Origin: Solirubrobacterales bacterium
GTDB lineage: Bacteria; Actinomycetota; Thermoleophilia; Solirubrobacterales; 70-9
Length of the DNA stretch: 60,992 nucleotides
Direction: 5' to 3'
NCBI GenBank assembly: GCA_025450195.1
Contig: JANWHW010000009.1
Span: forward strand, 1 to 60,992
Shown piece by piece: positions 51,455 through 59,700 of the stretch (the first letter of the stretch is position 1; every line of letters begins with the position of its first letter). Both the position numbers and the translations under genes were made by a program. A model generated the notes under the pieces. The model did no database searches and had not been told where the DNA came from. It worked only from the letters and a program-made list of their open reading frames with translations.

Positions 51455-52561
51455 CTAACTGAACTCGATCACGCTGCGGATCCCGTCCTGGGCCTCCATT
51501 AGCTCGAAGCCGCGGTTGACTTCGTCGAGGGAAATGCGATGGGAGATGAAGGGCTCAACGTCGATCTCGCCGGCCAGGCAGCGGTCGATCAGGAGTGGGA
51601 CTTGGTCGCGTCCCTTGACGCCGCCGAATGAGGAACCCGCGACGCGGCGACCGGTGATCAGAAGGCGGGGGACCACATCGAGGGTCTCCCCCTTGCCGGC
51701 TACTCCGGCGACGGTGCAAAGGCCCCACCCCATGCGCGCCGATTCAACCGCCTGGCGCATCACGGCGACGTTGCCGGTCGCCTCGAAGGTGTAGTCGGCG
51801 CCGAAGCCGCCAGTCATCTCGAGGATCGCCTCGACCGCGCCCTCTCCCCCTTCGATCGTGTCCGTCGCGCCCTGGCCGCAGGCAAGCTCGAGCCGATCTG
51901 GGGAGAGGTCGACGCAGACTATGCGCTCGGCGTCCTGCAACCGACAGCCGGCAACCGCCCCCAGGCCGACCATCCCCGCCCCGAAGACAACGCAGGTGCT
52001 GCCCGCCCGCACCGCGGCGGTGTTGATTGCCGCTCCAAGGCCGGTCGAGAGGCCACAGGCGAAGAGGCAGGCGTGCTCGAACGGCGCCTCGGGGTCGATC
52101 TTGGCCAGGGCGATCTCCGGCATCACCGTGTACTCGGCGAAGGTCGAGCAGCCCATGAAGTGGCGGATGCCATCGCTGTCGCGCGAGATCCGGGTAGTGC
52201 CGTCGGGGAGGAAGCCCTTGTTCTGCTGCTCGCGGATCTCCAGGCAGAGGTTGGTTCGCGGGTCGAGGCAGTGGATGCACTCCCCGCACTGAGGCGAAAA
52301 GAGGGTGACAACGTGGTCGCCGGGGGCGAGGGAGGCGACATCCGGGCCGACCCGCTCGACGACGCCAGCGCCCTCATGGCCGAGCACGGTGGGCGCGTAA
52401 CCCGATGGGTCGGCGCCGGAGGCGGTATAGAGATCTGTGTGGCAGACGCCGCAGGCAACGAGGCGCACGAGGACCTCGCCGGCTTGCGGCTCGGCCAGCT
52501 CGACCTCTTGGACCACGAGCGGCTCCCCAAACTCCTCCAACACCGCCGCCCGCATCCTCAT
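51455..52561 (-). CDS. Zinc-dependent class III-type alcohol dehydrogenase (formaldehyde/thiol adduct oxidation)
   Basis: 368 aa MDR. Catalytic zinc ligands in CGVCHTD, GHEGAGVVE and FACGLSTGLG; structural zinc in CGECIHCLDPRTNLC; NAD site VFGAGMVGLGAV with Asp in IVCVDLSPDRL. The segment PDGTTRISRD..RHFMGCSTFAEYTVMPEIALAKI is characteristic of glutathione- or mycothiol-dependent formaldehyde dehydrogenases. In an actinobacterium the thiol would be mycothiol; this is inference. Lies 19 nt downstream of the formate dehydrogenase gene on the same strand: one operon. Confidence 0.87.
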   Translation of the reverse strand: MRMRAAVLEEFGEPLVVQEVELAEPQAGEVLVRLVACGVCHTDLYTASGADPSGYAPTVLGHEGAGVVERVGPDVASLAPGDHVVTLFSPQCGECIHCLDPRTNLCLEIREQQNKGFLPDGTTRISRDSDGIRHFMGCSTFAEYTVMPEIALAKIDPEAPFEHACLFACGLSTGLGAAINTAAVRAGSTCVVFGAGMVGLGAVAGCRLQDAERIVCVDLSPDRLELACGQGATDTIEGGEGAVEAILEMTGGFGADYTFEATGNVAVMRQAVESARMGWGLCTVAGVAGKGETLDVVPRLLITGRRVAGSSFGGVKGRDQVPLLIDRCLAGEIDVEPFISHRISLDEVNRGFELMEAQDGIRSVIEFS

Positions 52562-52580
52562 CGCTCGACCGCGCCCCGGA

Positions 52581-53783
52581 TCAACCGCTCTTGAAGCGGG
52601 CGGCCTCCTCCGAGCCGCCCGTGGCGTCGCCCTCGCTGTAGGAGTGGGCGCCGGTGCCGGCGAGCGTGCCGCTGTCGACGATCAGGTACTCCTCGCGAAT
52701 CGGCCGCCCGTCGAGCCAGCACTCGAGGATCTCCCGTGCCCCGGCCGCATAACGGGCCTGAGCAGAGAGGCTGGTGCCGGAGGTGTGTGGGGTCATGCCG
52801 TGATGAGGCATCGAGCGCCAGGGGTGGTCCCTGGGCGCGGGCTGGGGGAACCACACATCGCCGGCATAGCCCGCCAGCTGGCCGCTCTCGCATGCCCGCG
52901 CGACCGCCTCGCGGTCGCAGATCTTGCCGCGCGCCGTGTTGATCAGGTAGGAGCCCCGTTTCATCTTGGCGAGCATCTCGGCGTCGAACAGATTCTCGGT
53001 CTCAGGGTGCAGCGGCGCGTTGATCGTCACCACGTCGCACACCTCGACCATCGACTCCGCGTCGGGGTGGAAGGTAACGCCAAGCTCCTCCTCGACCTCG
53101 GGGGGCAGGCGGTGGCGATCGGTGTAGTGCAGGCCGACCTCGAAGGGCACCAGCCGCCGCAGGACCGCCGAGCCGATCCGCCCGGCCGCGACCGTGCCGA
53201 CCTGCATGCCCTCCAGGTCGTAGGAGCGCGAGACGCAGTCAGCGATGTTCCAGCCGCCCTCGACCACCTGCTGGTAGGAGGGGATGTAGTTGCGGACCAG
53301 CGCCAGGATCATCATCACGACGTGCTCGGCGACGCTGATGCTGTTGGAGTAGGTCACCTCGGCGACGGTCAACCCGCGCTCGATCGCCGCCTGCAGGTCG
53401 ACGTGGTCTGAGCCGATGCCGGCCGTAAGCGCCAACTTCAGCTTCGGCGCCTTGGCAATCCGCTCGGCCGTCAGGTAGGCAGGCCAAAACGGCTGGGAGA
53501 TGACTATCTCCGCCTCCGGCAGCTCGCGCTCGAAGACCGAGCCCGGGCCGTCCTTGTCGGAGGTGACGATCAGGCGGTGGCCGCGCCCCTCGAGGAACTC
53601 GCGCAGGCCCAACTCCCCCGAGACGCTGCCGACCAACTCCCCGGGCTTGAAGCCGAGCGCCTCGGGCGTAGGTGTGCTCTGCCCGTCGCGGTAGCCCTCG
53701 ATCGTCGGGATCTCGTCACGCGCATAGGTCGGCGGGTAGCCGCCGAGCGGGTCGTCATAGAGCACACAGAGAACGTTGGCCAT
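52581..53783 (-). CDS. fdh: NAD-dependent formate dehydrogenase
   Basis: Oxidises formate to CO2 with NAD, 400 aa, of the D-2-hydroxyacid dehydrogenase fold and close to the Pseudomonas/Mycobacterium enzyme along its length: VLCVLYDDPLGGYPPTYARD, VISQPFWPAYLT (substrate site), YSNSISVAEHVVMMIL, the NAD loop VGTVAAGRIG, Asp in LHYTDRHRL giving NAD over NADP, catalytic Arg in NTARGKICD, Gln in FPQPAPRDHPWR and His in MTPHTSG. ATG 53783 is preferred: AGAGG lies 9 nt upstream. Operon with the class III ADH. Confidence 0.95.
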   Translation of the reverse strand: MANVLCVLYDDPLGGYPPTYARDEIPTIEGYRDGQSTPTPEALGFKPGELVGSVSGELGLREFLEGRGHRLIVTSDKDGPGSVFERELPEAEIVISQPFWPAYLTAERIAKAPKLKLALTAGIGSDHVDLQAAIERGLTVAEVTYSNSISVAEHVVMMILALVRNYIPSYQQVVEGGWNIADCVSRSYDLEGMQVGTVAAGRIGSAVLRRLVPFEVGLHYTDRHRLPPEVEEELGVTFHPDAESMVEVCDVVTINAPLHPETENLFDAEMLAKMKRGSYLINTARGKICDREAVARACESGQLAGYAGDVWFPQPAPRDHPWRSMPHHGMTPHTSGTSLSAQARYAAGAREILECWLDGRPIREEYLIVDSGTLAGTGAHSYSEGDATGGSEEAARFKSG

Positions 53784-53862
53784 GCGCCTCATCCTCTCGC
53801 AGTGAAAGCTGAATGGTCAAGCTCCGGCAACACCCTCATAGGTGCTCGTAGCCGATGCAGCA

Positions 53863-55233
53863 TCAAGCGACACTCTCCACGATCGCCTCTCCCCCACGGC
53901 CCGGCAGCACCGTGATGCCGCGAAAGCTCACCTTCTCGTCCTTGGCTCGACTGGCTCGGAGCTGCGCCCGCGCGAGGATCCGCTCGATCACGATCTTCAT
54001 CTCGAGCAACGCAAAAGATGCCCCGATGCAGCGGCGCACGCCGCCGCCAAACGGGATCCAGGCATAGGGCTCCGGCGCCCCTTCGAGGAAGCGCTCGGGG
54101 CGGAAGGCAAGGGGATCGGGTGCGTACAGGTCGGGGTCGCTCTGCAGGAGCGAAATCGAGGCTGCCAGCTGCGCGCCGGGCTCGAATAGGTAGCCGCCCA
54201 GCTCCCTCGGTTCGGTCGGCGAGCGAAACACCTCCGTGATCACCGGCCGCACCCGAAGGGTCTCCTTGATCGCCGCATCCATGTACTCGCTGGAATCGCC
54301 CGCCTTCACCTCGGCGGTCAAGCACTCCAGGGCGGGCGGGGTGCGCAGAAGTCGCTCGAACGCCCACCCAATCGAGGTCGCTGTCGTCTCGTGACCCGCG
54401 AGCAGGATCGTGATCAGCTCGTCGCGCAGCTCCTTGTCGGTCAGCGGGTTGCCCTCCTCGTCGCGGGCGGCGAGCAGCAGGCTGAGGATGTCGTCGCGCT
54501 CCCCGCGACCGGGAGCGGCTCGGCGCTGGGCGATCTCCTCGTAGAGCATCTCGTCGACGCGGTCGCGGTTGCGGAGGAAGCTCCCCCACGGGCTCAGCGG
54601 GCCGAGGTCCTTCTGCATCACCAGCACGACCGGGCTGATCGAGGAGAGGCGAGGCAGGCGCCGCTTCAGCTCGGCGACCCGGCCGGGGTCGGAGACGCCG
54701 AAGACCGCCCGGATCATCACCTCCAGCGTGATCGCCTGGCCGACGGTGCGCGTGCGGACGGTGTCCCCCGGGCTCCACCCGTTGATCTCGCGATCGGCGA
54801 TCTGCGCAATCAGCTCGGCATAGTGCGCGATCGCCTGACCGTGAAACGGCGGCAGCATCAACTTCCGCATCCGCATGTGACGATCGCCGTCGAGCAGCAG
54901 CAGCGATGCCTGCCCGACGACCGGCTCCATGATCTGCCGCGGCTCGGCGACGTTGTAATCGGTCGGCTTCCACTTGAACATCTGCTCGACCAGATCCCGG
55001 TCGGCAACATGGAAAACCTCGCCGGCAATGGAGTCGCTGGTGCGGAAGATATTGCCGTAGCGCTTGCGCATGGCCCACCTCGCCGCGAGTGGACGGGCAA
55101 TGCCAAGCCAAGACTGCAGCGGGCCCGGGAACCGGGGCCCGGGAATCTCCGAAGCCAGGCGGGCGGGAGAGGCGACCGAAGCCGACCGCGAGGAAGGGCC
55201 TGCCTCAGCTGTGGTGGAGGGGGGCATCTCCAT
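53863..55233 (-). CDS. Cytochrome P450
   Basis: 456 aa soluble heme monooxygenase. I-helix ILLAGHETTATS, K-helix ETLR (ExxR), meander FRPERFLEG and heme loop FGGGVRRCIG with the Cys ligand. The proline start PGPRFPGPLQSWL is typical. The pattern (RYGNIFRT, FHGQAIAHYAELI) resembles CYP110/CYP1xx-type bacterial P450s, but family and substrate cannot be set. ATG 55227 is an alternative start. Divergent from the cyclophilin gene with only 31 bp between, and no ferredoxin gene beside it. Confidence 0.92.
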   Translation of the reverse strand: MEMPPSTTAEAGPSSRSASVASPARLASEIPGPRFPGPLQSWLGIARPLAARWAMRKRYGNIFRTSDSIAGEVFHVADRDLVEQMFKWKPTDYNVAEPRQIMEPVVGQASLLLLDGDRHMRMRKLMLPPFHGQAIAHYAELIAQIADREINGWSPGDTVRTRTVGQAITLEVMIRAVFGVSDPGRVAELKRRLPRLSSISPVVLVMQKDLGPLSPWGSFLRNRDRVDEMLYEEIAQRRAAPGRGERDDILSLLLAARDEEGNPLTDKELRDELITILLAGHETTATSIGWAFERLLRTPPALECLTAEVKAGDSSEYMDAAIKETLRVRPVITEVFRSPTEPRELGGYLFEPGAQLAASISLLQSDPDLYAPDPLAFRPERFLEGAPEPYAWIPFGGGVRRCIGASFALLEMKIVIERILARAQLRASRAKDEKVSFRGITVLPGRGGEAIVESVA

Positions 55234-55250
55234 CAAGACACTATCCGGCT

Positions 55251-55256
55251 TAGTAT
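55251..55256 (+). promoter_or_regulatory. -10 box of the cyclophilin gene in a 31-bp divergent gap
   Basis: TAGTAT ends 8 nt before ATG 55265 (leaderless style). On the other strand TAGTGT (55243-55238) precedes the P450 start, so both promoters overlap in about 30 bp. Confidence 0.45.
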
Positions 55257-55264
55257 TCCCGCTG

Positions 55265-55930
55265 ATGGAGGAGGGGCAGACTCACAGGCTGGTCATCCAC
55301 GCCGTGTTGACGGTGGTCGCGGTCGTCGTGATCGCGGCTCTCGCAATTGGCTGCGGTGACGACAGCGACTCAATCACCGTCGCGGGCTGCAAGGCGGTCG
55401 AGACGCCTGAGCCGAAGAACGTCACCCTGCCCGCGCCCCCGCAGACGGTAAAGGCGGGAGAAAAGCTGACCGCGGTCGTTCGTACCAGCTGTGGCACCTT
55501 CGAGATCGAACTCGACACGAAGCAAGCGCCGAAGACCACCAATTCGTTCGCCTACCTCGCCCGCGAGGGCTTCTATGACGGCCTCGACTTCAACCGTGTC
55601 GTCTCCGGCTTCGTCGTCCAGGGCGGCGATCCGCTCGTCGGCGGCGATGGAGGGCCGGGCTACACGATCACCGAGCCGCCGCCCGCCGACACCGCCTACA
55701 CCGAAGGCGTCGTCGCGATGGCGAAAAGCCTCGACGAACCCTCGGGCCAATCCGGCAGCCAGTTCTTCGTCGTCACCAGCCGCAACGCCGGGTACGGGGC
55801 GGAATACGCGCTCCTCGGCAAAGTCAGCAAGGGTTATGAGGTCGTCGACCGGATCAACAAGCTCGGCGCTCCAGACGAAAAATCCAGGGTGCCAGTCTTG
55901 ATCGAAAAGATCACGATAAAGAAGGGCTGA
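55265..55930 (+). CDS. Lipoprotein cyclophilin-type peptidyl-prolyl isomerase
   Basis: 221 aa. Membrane-export signal with lipobox AALAIGC (Cys near residue 29), a short linker, then the cyclophilin domain: TSCGTFEIELDTKQAPKTTN, catalytic Arg in DFNRVVSGFVVQGGDP, and SGSQFFVVTS. It would help fold exported proteins at the outer face of the membrane. The frame extends 67 codons upstream, antisense to the P450 gene, but ATG 55265 directly precedes the signal sequence and follows a -10 box. Confidence 0.9.
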   Translation: MEEGQTHRLVIHAVLTVVAVVVIAALAIGCGDDSDSITVAGCKAVETPEPKNVTLPAPPQTVKAGEKLTAVVRTSCGTFEIELDTKQAPKTTNSFAYLAREGFYDGLDFNRVVSGFVVQGGDPLVGGDGGPGYTITEPPPADTAYTEGVVAMAKSLDEPSGQSGSQFFVVTSRNAGYGAEYALLGKVSKGYEVVDRINKLGAPDEKSRVPVLIEKITIKKG

Positions 55931-55961
55931 CCAGCCCCAGCTGGGGACCTAGAAGAGGGCG

Positions 55962-56663
55962 TTAGGGCATCGGCGTGGCCGAGAGTGACCCGACCTTCCA
56001 GGCGCCGTCTTCCTCCTCCATCAGCATCGCGTAGTTGGTTCCTTCGAAGCCACGGTAGATGAGAAAGGCCCGTTCGTCTTCCAGGCGCAGACTGCCAGCG
56101 TCGACGATGGTCGATTGCTGCCGCACCGCCGCAGGAAGAGGTGGCGTCAACGTTTCGAGGATTGCAGGACACCCCTTGCCGTCAAGCTCATCGGAGCGAG
56201 ACGCGAGCACTGCAAGCTGCTCCTTAACGGTCTTCGCCATGTGGAAGCAGGCCGCCGCCCAGTCTTCCTCGGCGCGAGCGACGAGGAAGTCATGCAGCGC
56301 GGTAGCTGCTTCCTCCAGTTCGGTTTCGTCGCTCTCCTCGCCGAAGTTCTGAATGCTGTTGTCGCCTTCCTTAACGCGGTATTGAGCTGAGCCACCACCC
56401 GAAACTTTCAGGGGCGCAGTCTCAACATCCGAGCCCGAATCGCTGGAATCATCGCTCTGCTGGGATTGGTCGGGGCCATCCTTGGGGCTGCTAGTTCCAG
56501 CCTTGCCCCCAGAGCCTTGGACGACCGACTGCGAGGTGGAGGTGGTCTCTTTAGAGGTCGAGGAGTCAGCGCTCGAGTCGGAATCGCCGCAAGCTGCTAG
56601 TGCCCCCACCGCGAAGAGGGCAAGAACAAGGGTTGCAATTCGCCATGTTGACTCCCCAGTCAC
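55962..56663 (-). CDS. Putative lipoprotein of unknown function
   Basis: 233 aa. Signal with lipobox ALAAC (Cys about residue 25), then a Ser/Thr/Asp-rich low-complexity linker (about 27-85), then a folded part with LHDFLVARAEEDWAAACFHM, AVLASRSDELDGKGCPAIL and FEGTNYAMLMEEEDGAWKVG, resembling NTF2-like domains with two Cys. GTG 56663 lies 6 nt after a TACAAT -10. Convergent with the cyclophilin gene. Confidence 0.65.
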   Translation of the reverse strand: MTGESTWRIATLVLALFAVGALAACGDSDSSADSSTSKETTSTSQSVVQGSGGKAGTSSPKDGPDQSQQSDDSSDSGSDVETAPLKVSGGGSAQYRVKEGDNSIQNFGEESDETELEEAATALHDFLVARAEEDWAAACFHMAKTVKEQLAVLASRSDELDGKGCPAILETLTPPLPAAVRQQSTIVDAGSLRLEDERAFLIYRGFEGTNYAMLMEEEDGAWKVGSLSATPMP

Positions 56664-56669
56664 CCCAGG

Positions 56670-56675
56670 ATTGTA
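56670..56675 (-). promoter_or_regulatory. -10 box of the lipoprotein gene
   Basis: TACAAT on the minus strand, 6 nt before GTG 56663, implying a leaderless transcript. Confidence 0.45.
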
Positions 56676-56728
56676 TTGATCCGCCGAAGGCGATTTGTTG
56701 CGGCGTTCAGCTAGACAACAGATGCCCA

Positions 56729-56766
56729 GGTTGACCGGGGAGGATGGTGTTCGCCCCCGGCCAACC
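56729..56766 (-). terminator. Terminator-like hairpin after the giant repeat gene
   Basis: On the minus strand 56766-56755 pairs with 56740-56729 (GGTTGGCCGGGG with CCCCGGTCAACC): 12 bp with one G-U and a 14-nt loop, 17 bp after the stop of the NHL/FN3 gene. Weak T-run. Confidence 0.55.
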
Positions 56767-56783
56767 TTGAAGTTCGCGAACTC

Positions 56784-59700
56784 CTATGGCGTCGTGAACT
56801 GTTTGTTTACCCCATACGTTGTGCCGCTGGAGTTGGTCGCGACGACGCGGAAGTTGTATTTCTGCCCCGAGGTCAGGCCGGTGATCGCTTTGCTCGCTTT
56901 GACGCCGCTCTGGCCAGAGCCGATCGCTTCGTCGGGAATCGGGATGCTGGTGCCGTAGGAGGTGGTTTTGCCGTATTCGAAGTGGTATTCGGTTGTGAGG
57001 CTGTTGGGATTGACCGTGGCGTTGAGGATGGCCGAGGTGGATTTGACTTCGGTCGCCGCTTCGGTTGTGGCCACCGGCGCGTCGGGCACCATCGTCCACT
57101 TCTGCACGCGGTTGTTGGCGGAGTCGACGAAGAGCAGCTCCCAAGCCGAGGGGCTCGTGATCCCCAGCGGGCTTTGGAGCTGCCCGGCGCCCGAGCCTTT
57201 TTCGCCGAACTGTTCGATGTATGTGCCGGTCGAGCTGAACCTCTGCGCCCGGTTGTTGCCGGAGTCGGTGACCCAGAGGCGACCAGCGATGTCGACGGCG
57301 ATCCCGGTGGGCGCGTTGAATTCCCCGTCGCCAGAGGCGGCTTTGCCTTCTTTGGAGCCGAACTGGATCTGGTAGGTGAAGCTCGAGTTGAATTTCTGCA
57401 CCCGGTTGTTGCCCGAGTCGACGACGAAGATGAAGTTCGAGGAGTCGATCGCGATCCCGGTCGGGGATTTGAATTCGCCGTTGCCGGTGCCTTCTTTGCC
57501 GAACTGGTTCAGGTATTTGGCTTTGGAGTCTAATTTCTGCACCCGGTTGTTGCCCGAGTCGACGACGAAGATGCGGTCGGCGGAGTCCAGGGCGATCCCG
57601 ATCGGGGATTTGAATTCGCCTTCGCCTGTGCCTTCTTTGCCGAACTGGGAGACGTATTCGCCTTTGGAGTTGAACTTCTGCACGCGATTGTTGCCGGTGT
57701 CGACGACCCAGATATTGCCGGTGGAGTCGATCGCGATGCCCTTGGGCGATTTGAATTCGCCGTTGCTGGTGCCTTCTTTGCCGAACTGGGAGACGTATTC
57801 GCCTTTGGAGTTGAACTTCTCGATTCTGTTATTTCCGGCATCGGCAACCCAGATGTTGCCTGAGGAGTCGTAGGCGATGCCATAGGGCGATTTGAATTCG
57901 CCGTTGCCGGTGCCTTCTTTGCCGAAGTCGAAGGAAAAGCGTGAGTCGGTAGCAGTGGTGAAGGTTTTGTCTGCGCCTTCTACGGTGCTTGCTCCAGTGG
58001 CGACGATCCGGAAGTGGTAGGTCATGCCGGCTTTGAGGCCGCTCAGCGGTTCGCTCGCGGCAACGTTCGAGGTGCCCGAGCCAGCGGATTTGGAGGAGGT
58101 TTTGGAGCCGTAGCTTGTGCTTTCTCCGTACTCGAAGTAGTAGCTGGTTTCCGAACCTTCGGGATTGACCGTGCCATTCAGGGTGGCCGTGGAGAATTTA
58201 ACATTTGTCGCGGCTTCGGTGGTCGCTTTGGGGGATTTCAGCGTCGTGAAGGTTTTGTCTTCGCCGTAGGAAGTGCCAGCTTCGCTTTCTGCGACAAGGC
58301 GACAGTGATAGGTGGTGCCCGCTTCCAGGCTGGCGTAGCTCTCGCTGACGACGACGTTGGAGGTCCCGGAGCCGGCCGATTTGGGTGAGGCCGGAACTTT
58401 GGTCCCATACGAGGTGGTTTTGCCGCACTCGAAGTAGTAGCTGGTGGCCGATCCTTCGGGGTTGACGGCACCGTTGAGGGTGGCGGACGTCACTTTGATT
58501 GCGGTCGTGGCTTCGGTGGTCGCTTTGGGAAGAGGCGCTTCGGATTTGGAGGTCGTCAACGTTAAGTCTTCGCCATTGGTCATGCCGGCTTCACTTTCAG
58601 CGACCAAGCGGTAGTGGTAGGTCGTGCTCGCTTCGAGGCCTTCGATGCCCTCGCTAACCGCAACGTCAGAGGTACCCGAGCCCACCGATTTGGGCGAAGC
58701 CGGGACTTTGGTCCCATACGAGGTGGTTTTGCCGTACTCGAAGTAGTAGCTGGTGGCCGAGCCTTCGGGGTTGACGGCGCCGTTGAGGGTCGCCGAGGTC
58801 GCTTTGACGGCGCCAGCAGCTTCGGTGGTCGCCATCGGTGGGCTGACTCCGGTCAACCGTGCCATATAGACGGGGTCCGGCGAACTCACGATGTAGGTGG
58901 CTGGCTTGAGCGTTGCGTTTTTGCCGCAGGTGGAACTCGACGTCCCCAAAGACGTTTCGGGTAGCGCCAGTTGAGCCGGGCTGCCACCTTCGAAGGCTAG
59001 ATCCGGTTCGAGGCTGTAGGTGCATCCGGTGGGTAGACCGAAGTCCGAACAGGATTTGAGGTTGAAATACCAGCCCGGTTCACCCGAGCCACCGTTCCCG
59101 ATCGCCAGCCTGCCGTCTGCGCCTGAAGTCCAAGTCAGCGATCCGGCGTAAGGCAGGTTTTTTTGTTCCAGTTCGTCGCAGGTTACTTTGGAATCGCGGA
59201 TGCAGTCGCTGCCTAGCGACCATTCTTCGATGGTGATGCTGGACCGGTTGCTGCCTTCTTGGGTTTTCACCCACCCACTCAGGTAGGAGCCTTCGCAGGC
59301 AAGCGTCATCGGGGTGCTGCCGCTGAGGAAGGTGATTTCCATCGGTTCGTTGGCGTACGCTTCGAACCATTCTTCTTCTGAATATTGGTTTCCTTCTTCG
59401 CAGGTAGAGCCTTCTTCTTCGACAGCACAGAGCACAGGCACGGCAGCGCTGGTTGTAAAGGTCCGATCAGCGCCACTGGTGGTGCCACCTTCATTGCTGG
59501 CGACGACACGGAAGTGGTAGGTGATTTCGTCGCTCAGACCTTTGAGCGACTCGCTGACTTTGACGCCGCTGGTCCCCGAACCGATCGATTTTGGCGAAAC
59601 AGGGACTTTGGTTCCATATGAGGTGGTTTGACCGTACTCAAAGTAGTAGTCAGTGGCCGCGCCTTTGGGGTGGACAACAGCGTTGAGGGTGGCTCGACTG

